Of a DNA stretch of 19,955 nt, positions 1 to 9,677 are shown one piece after another. The position numbers and the translations under genes are program-made. Where the stretch lies: positions 1 to 19,955 of the forward strand of contig JABYQS010000510.1 of NCBI GenBank assembly GCA_022592435.1. Direction: 5' to 3'. Position 1 is the stretch's first letter; each line of letters starts with the position of its first letter. Source of the stretch: Cerioporus squamosus (lineage: Eukaryota; Basidiomycota; Agaricomycetes; Polyporales; Polyporaceae). The notes under the pieces are model-generated. The model ran no database searches. It worked only from the letters and a program-made list of their open reading frames with translations, and was not told the origin of the DNA.

Positions 1-1449
1 GTACGCACACTCGCCTCGTCTAGTGAACATCTTCCCTGACGTCGATCAAGACCTCCCCTCGAACACTCGCCCATCAATCATCTACACCCAAGCACAGATC
101 GACATCGGCAAGCGGAGGATGGAGGCGATAGGAAGGAAACCACCTGCAGCCTTTACCCGCAAGAAGGTAAGATGTGCAGATGTTGACCATGCCATGTGCG
201 CGTATCGACGCCCGTTCTGCAGATCCTCGGTTTCTTCACCACCTGGCACATCTATACGCTCGTCCCGCGTGAGTCACCCTTCGTCAAATCCTTTGCCTAA
301 ATGCTGAACCATTGTCCGTAACACCAGTCTACGTGCTGGGGGTAACATCGCTGTCAAGGCTGGTGGGCACTGTGACACCTTCTGCAGTTTAACAACGGTG
401 GTGGACCGACCAACTCCATGATTTTCTGGTAGGTGTGCTTTCGCTGCGAAGCGACGCCCGCTCATGCCGCATACAGGCTGAAAAGCTTCAACAAGCCCGG
501 CCACCAAGTCTTCACGATCGGTCAGATCAACACCTACCCGCTTGGTATTCAAGCAGTCCAAGTCGTGACCAGTATGTAGGGCAGCTACGCACTATGGCCT
601 CCTGTCTGACACATCCCTCTAGCATTGTCTTACGCTTGGTGGTCGGACATCGTGAGGGCACGCTGGCCACCTATGCTCTTCGCCGGGTGAGTAATCGTGT
701 GGTCGCGAACTAGCCGACTCGCTGACGATGCTACGTTGAAGACGTGGAGCATGATCACCTGCATCGTCCTCGCTGCGACGCCGTTGTACGAGCATAGCAC
801 TAGGTATGCTTCTTGCCATATCGCTTGAAGCTGTTCCCGGTCATCTAATTATGCCCGATGACTAGGCGATGGGTTTTCTACTACTTCGTATGTCGTTTCT
901 CTCGTGCTTTCTTACTCCAAGTCGCTGATGGATTGCAGACCGGGGCGCAAGGCGGTCTTCGGTCTCATCCTGGCTTGGGCAAACGAACTGACCGGTCATG
1001 ACAACGAGAGTGCGTTACCTATCAAGTTCTCACTTCGCAGAGCATTGGTGATTTGACCCGCTATGATATAGAACGCTCGTTCGTGGTCGCAAGCTGCAAC
1101 ATGTGGGCATACGTGGTCCAGGCGTGGCTCCCGATGTACGTGCTCGCGCGATGGCCGTAGATCGCGTTCTCATCTGACCGTCTTCCCGCTTTTCAGCGTG
1201 ATCTTCCCCCAAGTGGAACAACCACGGTACGTCTGTGCACGTTACTTGTCCGTAACAACCGCTCATCGGACCATTCGCAGGGTGTTCAAGGGAAACGTCG
1301 CAACCGCATGCATCAACTTCGGCATGAGTAAGCCAGCCTTCACCCTCGTCCCACTTCCGCACTGACTGTTGGCCTGCCCAGTGTCATTCGCCATGCTCAC
1401 CCTATACTTGTCTCGTCGTGACCAACGCCGAGCGGCCAAGGGGAGGTAA
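1..1449 (+). CDS. MFS transporter, anion:cation symporter (allantoate/pantothenate permease) type, 5'-truncated by window edge
   Basis: Only the second half of the transporter is in the window; the frame is open at base 2. Proposed exons are <1-166, 223-268, 328-341, 388-428, 477-571, 623-686, 750-803, 866-887, 952-1009, 1072-1135, 1197-1226, 1281-1327 and 1382-1449, each flanked by GT and AG with consistent phase. The product shows the cytoplasmic loop (IGKRRMEAIGRK), then FFTTWHIYTLVPLYVL, FNNGGGPTNSMIFW, LSYAWWSD, GLILAWANELTGHDNE and RSFVVASCNMWAYVVQAWLP, which match fungal Dal5/Liz1/Seo1-type permeases of the plasma membrane. These proteins import small organic anions such as allantoate or pantothenate; the substrate cannot be read here. 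One exon is only 14 nt. Two joins are uncertain: the acceptor at 938 or 951, and the acceptor at 741 or 749. The TAA at 1447-1449 may be premature: one extra base in the G run at 1440-1443 would open a frame to a TGA at 1593-1595, adding an acidic tail (EASEDIALEDEDPD). Confidence 0.8.
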
Positions 1450-1737
1450 GCACCGCTCCGAGCGAAGCCTCGGAAGACATCGCTCTAGAAGACGAGGACC
1501 CGGACATCAAGAAGAGCAAGTCGGTGCAGATCACGGAGGTCGTCGACGTCCCCACTCTAGCATCGGAGTACCGTTGTGCGACTACGTTGATTTGACAATT
1601 GGCATTAGAGGTACCGCCTCTTGTGGCGAATGTAGGATGGCCGACCTGTAGCTTTCCCGTATTTGCCACTTCATCGGTGGGAATCATACAGCAATTGAAT
1701 ACGAACACCTGGATTGACAAGCAGCGAACGATTGACA

Positions 1738-3749
1738 TCATCTCCTGCGTTCCAAGATGACCAGCTTTTCGCTCCTGACCATCTCCAGCGCGTGCGTAAG
1801 CTCCTTCAGACCCTCAACCAGGCCACCCTGAAACGCGCTCTTCACATCGCGGTTGAGCCTCCACCCGTCAAAGCCATCGATGATCGCCACGGGCGCCCAC
1901 GTACTGCCCGCAGACGGCGGTATGGAAGCTGTCTCGGCGATGAGATGTGTGATAGCTCGGGACCTAGTCAGGTCGTCGAAGGACAGGTTCTCTGTCTTGT
2001 CATAGACCCAGTCCACGGGATGTGTGCCGTTGAGAACGGGGTGGAAGGGCGGCGCATGGCTATGGAGGAACAGCGATGCGCCTGTCTGTGCGGCCAGATT
2101 GGATATGTGGACGTGCACTGGTATCCAAGGTTGGTCAGTAAGTCTGCCTGCTGAGAGAACGAAGACAGTACCGTGCTCGTCAGATGCAAAAAGGTGGTTA
2201 AACGCGTACAAGGCCGTGCCGCCGGGGTAGTTGGCGAAAGACGACCTCGCGAGCAGGAATGTTGCGAAGCAATTTCCTGCTAGCATGGCCACAATCGCAA
2301 GGAAAGACAGTCTCCCAAGCAAAGTGCCTTTCCTCCGACTCGTTCTGTATGCCAGTAATGAGCAAGAAGACCATGCGCAAGGCCTGGGTCACTTACAGCC
2401 ACATCGCGCCACGGGCGGCGGCGATGTTGAATGCCGGTACGACGTAGATGACGAAACGCCATTCCTTGTGAGCGAGACCGCTGATGAGACCGACGAAGGC
2501 GAGGTACGGCAGCAACAGGGAGCGGATCCTGGCGTCGAGCAAGCAGCCCAAGGCCGAAAGCGGCATAGACGATAGCAAAAGTTTCGGAAGGAAGGAAGTG
2601 AAGTACGCATGAGATGGCGAGGTCTGTCAGATGATATGCGGTGAGTACAGGACTTGCGCAAGAGATGTTACGGAGCACGTACACCCCACTCAGAGCTCTT
2701 GCCCTGCAAGACGTTGAAGTAGATCCCGTACAGCTCCGGCCACAGGAGCCACTGCTGCCAGAAGTATGAGTCCACCAGAACGGTCAAAGCTGGTGCATTG
2801 TCAGGGGCCGGCTCTACTTGTCACGGAGTGCACAGAGACTGACTTGCAGATAGTATGCCGGACAACAGCCCGACTTTGATGACATCATATAGGTCGTGTA
2901 CCGCAGAATTGCTTGCAATACGAGAGGTCCAAGGAGGAGAAGCAGCTCAGAGCGGAATACCATAGTGATGAAAGTAAGTAACGCGATGGCCCAGTGAACG
3001 CTGGACTTGGACGGGCGAGTCGAGTTCGGCGCGCGATCAATGAGGAGGTAGAGCGCGATGTTCGCTACGAACAAAGGAGGGTTGAGACACGGCACTTCTT
3101 CGCCATCTTGAAATGATGCACGTACCAGGCAGAAGAGCGAACATGTTCGGAAGGGTCCTTCCCATCCAGAACAACAAATGGAATTGTGTGCACGTGAGGA
3201 GAACGAACATCACGGCGGTCGGCCTTCCAAACCGCCTCGAGACAGCGCGGCGAAGAAGACAAAGTCCTACGGCATTCGCACTTGCGAGCACCATACGCGC
3301 TGCATGACGCGTTGAGCATGGGCGAGAGGAGGACAGGACCAGGGACAAGGGGATGCCTAGGAACTCACCGATAACCTGCAAGTCGAACTTGTCCGAGAAT
3401 ATCCCAAACCACGACCCCATCCGCACGCAGAGTTGCGTCGCCCACGCCAGCGCAACGCTCCCAACGAATGTCCTGGGAACGGCCCCGGGGAAAGTGAAGT
3501 GGTCATACTTCAGCAGCAAACCGAGGAGACGGTGTGTATCAAGCGATCGACAACCAGCAATCAGAGTGGGTCTCTCGGACGCACGAAGAACGCTGAGCGC
3601 ACTTTGTGAAGGCCCTTGCGACCGACGCCGTACATAAGTACATCATGTGTTGCGTGCAGATTGAAGCTTTCTTCGACCTTTGTATACGGCGCGAGCGAGA
3701 CATAGCTCAGGCCGGCCAAGAGTAAGATGAGGTCCAACGCCGCGCTCAT
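1738..3749 (-). CDS. ALG12: ALG12 dolichyl-P-Man:Man7GlcNAc2-PP-dolichol alpha-1,6-mannosyltransferase (GT22), with an apparent frameshift
   Basis: This ER membrane enzyme adds the eighth mannose to the lipid-linked N-glycan precursor, using dolichyl-phosphate mannose. Exons, in gene order, are 3603-3749, 3369-3507, 3126-3299, 2844-3064, 2683-2789, 2397-2623, 2172-2344 and 1738-2117. Family landmarks run in order: [18 protein letters not shown] near the N terminus, [102 protein letters not shown] and a C-terminal KLVILE. All joins keep phase except inside the fourth exon. There the frame must change between QAILRYT and [12 protein letters not shown], at about 2885-2905, as if one base were missing. 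With that base the product would be about 522 residues, close to the usual family size. The gene converges on the MFS gene, with about 140 bp or more between stops. Confidence 0.9.
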
Positions 3750-4090
3750 GATGCAGAGTTCCTTCTGTAGTGTGAAGCACGATGCTCAAGAAGACATTGA
3801 CTCTGAGGTTTATGCCGCAAAGCAAGCAAGAGAAGGGGGTGAGATGACGGAGCGGTGGCAAGGACGGTGATATTGCTAGCACGTCTTGCGAGGATCTTAC
3901 ATACTTTGGCTTTTACCCGGAGTAAACATCGATTACTGATACTTGAATGTTGATCAACAACTGAAGTAAGTAAATCACTTACCGTCCTTACTTAGGTGGT
4001 CCTTACTGCCTGCTTAAGTAGTTATAGCTACTTGCTCGATCGCTGATTGAACGTTGACCTTTTGCCGCCATCCCTGGTAAGTACTTGGAT
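3750..4090. other. Intergenic spacer upstream of ALG12, rich in GTAAGT/ACTTAC words
   Basis: I see no gene here. The ALG12 promoter should lie next to 3750. The stretch 3940-4030 holds a perfect 12-bp palindrome (TGTTGATCAACA) followed by several copies of GTAAGT or its complement ACTTAC. A similar TTGATCA plus ACTTACTTAC combination recurs near 6570-6610, on the other side of the DUF6533 gene. Confidence 0.5.
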
Positions 4091-5885
4091 CTATGGAATA
4101 CGTTCTGCGAGTACTCCTCTGATGTTCTCATCCAACTCGATATCCCGGCTGATCGTCTCCGCATCTGGGCACCGGTTCACCGACGCCGGGTATGTAATCG
4201 GAGCGAAAGCCACGGTCATGAACGTTGGAGCTTGCGTCTCTTCCCTAGTATCGTGCACGAGCTTCTTCAGACCCAAGATGAAGCGGGTTGTAAGGATGGG
4301 TATGAGGCTTAGCGACACTCAGTGTGAACATCAGCGTGGGCGGACAGAATATGGGGAAGCTCACGTTCGGGCGACGTCCGCGTTTACTTGCCATGCGTAG
4401 AAAAGCTGGAGAGCATAGGGGAAGACGATTAGAGTCCAGAGTGGCATTGAAGCGGAAGGTGGCAATGTACCGGGTTGTGAATCTGGAACCCACGAGATCA
4501 GAAAGTGGGGGAGGTAAACAATGTTGAATCGTACCGTGGAGGATACGATGTTGATGATCGCAAGTACAAGCAGCACGCTACGGTGGACGATTACAAGTCA
4601 GGATGGGCCGCATCGGAGCTTCCACTGGGCCACGCACGCGAAGTAGAGGCTCCCTACGCAAGTCGAACTTTCAGACGGTGTTCCAGAATCACCCATAGAT
4701 CGAGGAGGTGACAGGACGTACCATCTCGGAGCAAGAAGGACGACAATTTGGCCGAAAAACCCGCTTCCCATTGCGCCTTATACATACCAAAGGTTTTCGC
4801 AGCCGTCAATCCCAGGCAAAGTGACTCATATACGATGCTAACCGCGGAAACGGCAATTGGTACTGGACGTGGCGAGTTCCGGTCAGTGGAGTGGCGAGCT
4901 GAGGGATGACCTGACGAGGAAACCCACATTCACGCGTCCTGAAGTGATATATGAGTTTCGGATAGTTAGAGGAATATATGAACACCGTACCACAGTGCTG
5001 CCAGGGGACTGAAGTCGTCGAGAGCGGATATACAAGGAGGAAAAGGCCAAGGAGCGGGAATGATGGTGAACGTCCACGCTGCAAACTGAAAGAAAGTCAG
5101 AACAAGCATACCGGTATTCGTCTGACGAATAGCACCTGTGTGATCGAACACGGGCTTATGGCTCCTAGGACAAATATGAAGAGTCCCAAGGACCATTTGC
5201 GCTCGTACATCGCGGATATCCTCATTGCAACGAATGCTACCACCACTCGTCAGACTTTCGCAGTATATCATGATGAGGTTCACAAACTCGCCTGATATGA
5301 CAGCAAAGTTGAGGAAGTTGAAGATAGTGAGAAATCCGATGAGTCTCCGGCAGCTATGTCACACCTTCAAGTTGAGAATGATCGCAGTCAGGACTCAGAG
5401 GGCGAACATAATCCTCACGATTGCGCGGTAAGACCAGGACCCGTTCCCTGCGTGAAGTGAACATCGTGGACCATCGTGAACAGGTTCTGTGTCAGGAAAC
5501 CATAGCGGATCAGTACGTAGAACGCGCTTGCGAGGTTTAGTTGGCGACCCCAGATCATGTGGATCTCGGTCGGGAGTACGAGGAGGTAGTCAAAGAAAAG
5601 AAGAGCTACACGACTCGGAGTGGTTAACCTAGCTGCGATTGATATGATTTTTCGAGGATGGACAAACGCACTTGACATTGACACAGTCACATAAGTGTTT
5701 GTGTACATACCCTGCACAGAAGCAGGGTCTCTGACCTCGTCACTGGGGGGAAAACGCGCGTCAGTAGCGCAAGACGCATACCACGACTGAGAGCGACACA
5801 CATCCAGCTCGGTATCCCATTGTTCATGGCGGAGGGAGGCAGGGTTCACTGGGATTGAGTGGTATGATTCAGTATATGACACCAC
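4091..5885 (-). pseudogene. DUF6533-family multi-pass membrane protein gene, probably disrupted
   Basis: DUF6533 proteins are multi-pass membrane proteins, much expanded in mushroom-forming fungi, with no established function. The N-terminal signature is clear. Exon 5711-5885 (ending SDEVRDPASVQ) joins over a 78-bp intron (5633-5710) to an exon starting at 5632. That exon encodes ARLTTPSRVALLFFDYLL, then PTEIHMIWGRQLNLASAF and RYGF. The C-terminal segment FILGLKKLVHDTREE up to the TAG at 4091-4093 is also plausible for the family. Between them the frame is hard to follow. The hydrophobic segment around IVRIMFAL to RRLIGFLTIFNFLN is in another frame and holds two in-frame TGA codons, at 5395-5397 and 5359-5361. 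Later hydrophobic pieces (4361-4576) lie in further frames. Introns may explain some of this, but not easily the TGAs. I favour a decayed copy. The start at 5885 is the first ATG of the open frame and is not certain. Confidence 0.6.
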
Positions 5886-6382
5886 CCGGAGCTTACACTG
5901 TGCGAAGAGAACACTTACTTTCAGCCTACAAGCGGTCCGAGGATTGATACAGTGGTTTTCGGCGGCACGCAGCTACGATGGCTGAACTCTGTCCACCGGC
6001 ATTAGGCCGACCCCGCAGCATCTCTGCAAGTCGATTGCAAATTGTACTTCGAGGCTGTGTATCCGACGAGAGGGATGGCTATCGCTCATCGTACAACTTC
6101 AACCTCCTCCGGGAGAAGTGACTAGAGGAATTTGTTAGCTGAGAGAACAGATTCAACAAAACGACAACTCACATTGCACGAGTTGTCGTCATTCACCTGC
6201 CATCATTTATTGAAGCCGCGGTACAAACGCTGCTACATAAATCGATGGCTGAGATGAAGTCATCATAAGAACACTTGGTTGACCATCCGGAGCCTGCGTA
6301 GAGTCTGCTTAGACGTCGTGCGTATCTATAACTAATGGCGCAGCGGGGGGGGTCCCACGTGGCAGCCATGTGCGCTGTTGCC

Positions 6383-6428
6383 GCCGAGCTTGCGAGGCGC
6401 TCTGGGTGCTGGGCCGAGCTTGCGAGGC
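6383..6428. repeat. 16-bp perfect direct repeat, copies 30 bp apart
   Basis: GCCGAGCTTGCGAGGC occurs at 6383-6398 and again, base for base, at 6413-6428. The interval between them is GC-rich. No coding explanation is apparent. Confidence 0.8.
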
Positions 6429-6447
6429 CTCCGAGTTGGACTGTCTT

Positions 6448-6468
6448 ACGCCGAGTTCCGCTCGGCGT
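6448..6468. repeat. Hairpin-forming inverted repeat
   Basis: The arms ACGCCGAG (6448-6455) and CTCGGCGT (6461-6468) are perfectly complementary, with a 5-nt loop. It lies 20 bp after the direct repeat pair and is probably part of the same repeat element. Confidence 0.7.
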
Positions 6469-6878
6469 CCCGCTGTCAACGCCGTAAGTGTTACGCAGAG
6501 TCCTGATCAAAGATAGGGAGCCCAAAGAAAATTTGAGCAACCATGCCTTATTATGTACTGACTTATGATGGGTTGATCACAAGTACTTACTTACCCAGAC
6601 TTACTTATCCCCGGCTGATCAGTAACTAATCGGTCACAGTGCGCATCATTGACGGGTTCTAATGCCCTTCAACTCTGCAAGTCCTGCCACATTGACCGCC
6701 CTTCACCAAGTGGTATTAAGTATACCGACCCCCTACTTACTCAGCTTGCCTCAAGCATTCAAGGTCTAGGTGAAATCATGATCCTTGAAGTGTTCAAAGG
6801 CTCACGGGGGCAGCTACGGGGCTTACTGCCAACGAATTCACTAAGTTCCCTTCAATGAAATAGATACTTATTGCACAC

Positions 6879-6917
6879 TGAGCCGAAGGCTCACGCGCCA
6901 CGGGGCAAAGCCACGGG
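6879..6917. repeat. Small hairpin plus duplicated GCCACGGG
   Basis: TGAGCC-GAA-GGCTCA at 6879-6893 forms a tight hairpin. It is followed by GCCACGGG at 6897-6904 and again at 6910-6917. The pattern is reminiscent of structured ends or interiors of fungal repeat elements; no family is assigned. Confidence 0.6.
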
Positions 6918-7302
6918 TGGAAAACTAGTGATGTCGAGAGGATAGGTCTTCACTCAGCACCAAGTCTCCCACAACGTCGGAGCTCGTTTCTCCATGGATG
7001 ATGAAGCCCGTAGCTCGGAACGAGTCCACACCGCAACACACGGCAGTGCTAACCAGGTGGGTGGCGCAGTTCGATGCTGGTCAAACCGATGATGGACGAA
7101 GCGGAGACCCGGATACTGACAGGCCGACCGCGCGATTCGGCTGAAACCATCGGTAACTCCAGGTCAAGGCCGTCGTGAGTGTGATCTGGTCCTCTTAGAA
7201 CCCAAAAAGTACTTGCAGTGCGCCAGAGCAGCTTTTGTCGTTGTCTGGACCAACTAGAGGGGAGGAGAGTGTGCAACCGACAGTTGATCAACTGACATGA
7301 TC

Positions 7303-7307
7303 AAAAA
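7303..7307 (-). terminator. RNA polymerase III terminator of tRNA-Pro
   Basis: Five A residues on the + strand read as TTTTT on the minus strand, directly after the tRNA 3' end. A short T run of this kind is the standard Pol III stop. Confidence 0.85.
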
Positions 7308-7402
7308 GGGCCTAACCGGGAATTGAACCCGGGACCTCCTCCAAATCACGTAACCAAGAGTTAACGCCCTAAGAAGGAATCATACTACTAGACCATCAGG
7401 CC
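7308..7402 (-). tRNA. tRNA-Pro (anticodon AGG) with a 23-nt intron
   Basis: On the minus strand the sequence folds as a complete cloverleaf. The acceptor arm GGCCTGA pairs with TTAGGCC and is followed by a discriminator C. The D-arm begins TGGTCT. The anticodon stem CCTTC pairs with GGAGG (one G-T wobble) around the loop TTAGGG-T with anticodon AGG. The T-arm is CCGGG, TTCAATT, CCCGG. Exon 1 is 7367-7402 and exon 2 is 7308-7343. The intron at 7344-7366 falls one base 3' of the anticodon (37/38), the canonical eukaryotic position. The mature tRNA is 72 nt before CCA addition. A CTTAGGG anticodon loop, the discriminator C and the overall sequence match fungal tRNA-Pro. Confidence 0.95.
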
Positions 7403-7934
7403 TTACGGTTGAACAAGAGTAACAATACCACAACGTAGAGCTCTGTCCACTGAGTAAGTAAACAGGCATCCCCGGAGCCCGCGGTCTCGCAATTTCCCTC
7501 TCTTCCTCGAACTCCTTCACCGAGACTCTATATACCCTGGCTGAAACCTATGTACATAGATGATCCAACCTGTTTCTGCATTCTGGCAACAGCACATGGA
7601 CAGGCGACTTCGACTTCTGGTAACCTTCGGCTTGAGGCCTTGCAATGACCTTCTCCCGCTCATGAGTCCTCACCTTCTCGCCCACGCTCGTTTTTGATCC
7701 TGGCTAGTCGCGGGAGAACAGAACGACGGACGACAGTCTTGTGAAACTGAGCGCGGCGGATGCGTCACCTGGTGCCACCGATAGCCACTAGTTATGTAAC
7801 GCGGAACACGCCCTGCGCTCGAGGCTCTATGCCAGTACCATGCACTACGTACAAGCTGTCTCTCGAAGCACCCTCCGGCAACCTATAACTCTACCTCAAA
7901 CGTCTCGAGTTCTCGCATCACCAATCGCACCACC
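7403..7934. other. Intergenic region between tRNA-Pro and sulfite oxidase
   Basis: I see no gene. It should hold the promoter and 5' leader of the sulfite oxidase gene. A TATATACC sequence near 7529-7536 is the only TATA-like word, about 400 bp from the ATG, so it is a weak candidate. The last 60 bp before the ATG are pyrimidine- and CACC-rich, as in fungal leaders. Confidence 0.4.
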
Positions 7935-9200
7935 ATGGTTCAAGTTCTGACCGAGATGGACTACTCGGAGGAGGTGCCGCACTCCGACCACCTTGTCGTG
8001 CGCGGTACCGAACCGTTCAACGCAGAACCCGCTGCCGCCGCTCTGGTCGAGTTCCCCATCACCCCGGAAGACTTGGTATACTGTAGAAATCATGGACCTG
8101 TCCTCGACTTGGACGAGTCGAGCTACTCGATCGAGGTGCATGGCCCGCACGGGTCGCGGGCGTTCACTATGGAGGAACTCCGAGAGTCCTTCCCTCGCGT
8201 AGAGGTCGTTGCGGCGCTTCAGGTGTGTCCATCGCTCACGAGTCCTCGCATGATGTTCATGTTCTTGGCGTGCAGTGCGCCGGCAACAGGCGCAAGGAGA
8301 TGGACGAGAAGAAACCCGTACATGGTATCTTGTGGCACGACGGCGTCATCGCGAACTGCAGATGGGCAGGTCTCCGGTTGCGCGACCTGCTGCAGGCCAT
8401 CGAGGTCGACACGACCTCCCACAACGGCTGGCATGTCTGCTTCACGTCCCGCGTGACGCCATGTCAGGACGACAAGGACTATGGCGCATCCATCCCACTC
8501 GCTGATGCCGTGGACCCCGAGGGCGATGTTCTGCTTGCATACGACGTGAGTAGGATGTCGCTGCTCTTCTCGCTGTGCATGCTGACGCCGTCCAGATGAA
8601 CGGCCAGCCACTCTCGCCCGATCACGGGTATCCCCTGAGAGTCGTCGCACCCGGGTTCCTCGGCGCCCGCTGGGTCAAGTGGGTTGATACCATCTCGATA
8701 TCGCCCAGCGAGTCTCCCAACTTCTACCAGCAACGCGACTACAAGGTCCTCCCAGAGGAGGTGCGTCATTTCGTGCCCGTCACTGCGTCCGCACGCGCTC
8801 ATGTCCTCGCCGTCAGGTCGACACCAAGGAGAAGGCCGCACCCGTTTGGTCGAAGGTGCCCTCCCTCACCACGCTCCCCGTCAACTCCGTCGTCGCGTCC
8901 GTCTCGCGCCGCAGCCCGTTCTCGGTCCTCGTCAAGGGCTACGCGATAGGGCGTGGCGCCGTCCAGATCGCGCGCGTTGAGGTTTCGACCGACGACGGCG
9001 CGACGTGGCACGAGGCGAAGATCACGTACCAGGAGGGCAAGTGGAGCTGGACGCTCTGGGAGGCGGTCCTCGACGGCGTCCCGAGAGAGGGCGTCGTGTA
9101 CAGCCGCGCGATCGACCTGGAGGGCAACCGCCAAGAGCGCGAGGGCAAGTGGAATATGCGCGGAGTGGCGTACAACCCGTGGGGACGCGGGAAGTGGTGA
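7935..9200 (+). CDS. Sulfite oxidase-like molybdopterin oxidoreductase (no heme domain)
   Basis: The predicted enzyme oxidises sulfite to sulfate, or a related substrate, with a molybdenum cofactor. Exons are 7935-8222, 8276-8545, 8596-8760 and 8817-9200, all in phase, giving 368 residues. The N-terminal part has [16 protein letters not shown], which carries the conserved Mo-ligand cysteine, spans the first intron junction. The central part has [20 protein letters not shown] and [14 protein letters not shown]. The C-terminal Mo-co dimerisation domain has [33 protein letters not shown] and a final [15 protein letters not shown]. It lacks a cytochrome b5 domain and has no visible mitochondrial presequence, so it resembles the short plant-type enzyme rather than the animal one; cytosolic or peroxisomal location is possible. 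The start follows a CACCACC leader with a good ATGG context. No lesions were seen. Broader sulfite oxidase-family substrates cannot be excluded. Confidence 0.92.
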
Positions 9201-9616
9201 CGTTCGGAGTTCCGGCGTGACTGCGTGGCATGCAGGCTACCTTCTTGGTTCGTGCACACTGATGCATGATGTCTAGATGCGATAACGTTCGGCGGTGTTG
9301 TGATGGCGCTTTTGTATATACCCGCTGCATGGTCAAATCCATCCGGACGCGATAACCTCAGCCGGATGCCCCTGCCGGTGTTCAATCTGAAGGGCGAGGT
9401 CAATCGGGGGGCATCGTGACTGAAAGCGCACGTTGTAGTTCGACTCGCTCGATTCGAACAAACCCTGGACAACGTCGTAAGCAGTTGACTCCCCTCTTCT
9501 GCATGCTGATACCGCCATTAACACGTCGGCAGCCGTCAGAAAGCCTTCCTCCGACTCGGAGAGAAGAAACGAGTCTCGAACGCGCGGAAATTTCTTCGAG
9601 ACCGCGACTACTCGGC

Positions 9617-9677
9617 ATTCCGAATGCGAAGCGTCAGAACATGGTGGCAATTCCGAATACGAAGTCTCAGCAACATG
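9617..9677. repeat. Two imperfect tandem copies with 33-bp period
   Basis: ATTCCGAATGCGAAG at 9617 and ATTCCGAATACGAAG at 9650 begin two copies that both end in ACATG (9643 and 9677). The 33-bp offset is eleven codons, so the repeat is in frame within the minus-strand open frame 9333-9722. That is compatible with coding but does not prove it. Confidence 0.65.

Larger units (their letters stand above)
5886..7302. other. Gene-poor region with repeat debris
   Basis: No frame here has intron-exon structure or a family motif I recognise. The start (5886-6190) would contain the promoter of the DUF6533 gene. The part 6340-6930 is GC-rich and structured: an eight-G run at 6345-6352, a 16-bp direct repeat, hairpins and short repeated words. 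This resembles the remains of a non-autonomous transposable element, but I could not define ends or target-site duplications. Confidence 0.45.

Noticed and set aside
687..749. Frameshift in the MFS gene after FAG
   Set aside because: Using the acceptor at 749 (GTGGAG) instead of 741 restores phase without a lesion, although it loses two or three residues.
6193..6540. 115-codon minus-strand frame in the repeat region
   Set aside because: No motif, spans repeats and hairpins, no sensible exon partner.
8219..9134. Several minus-strand frames of 110-180 codons across sulfite oxidase
   Set aside because: Antisense shadows of GC-rich exons without family motifs.
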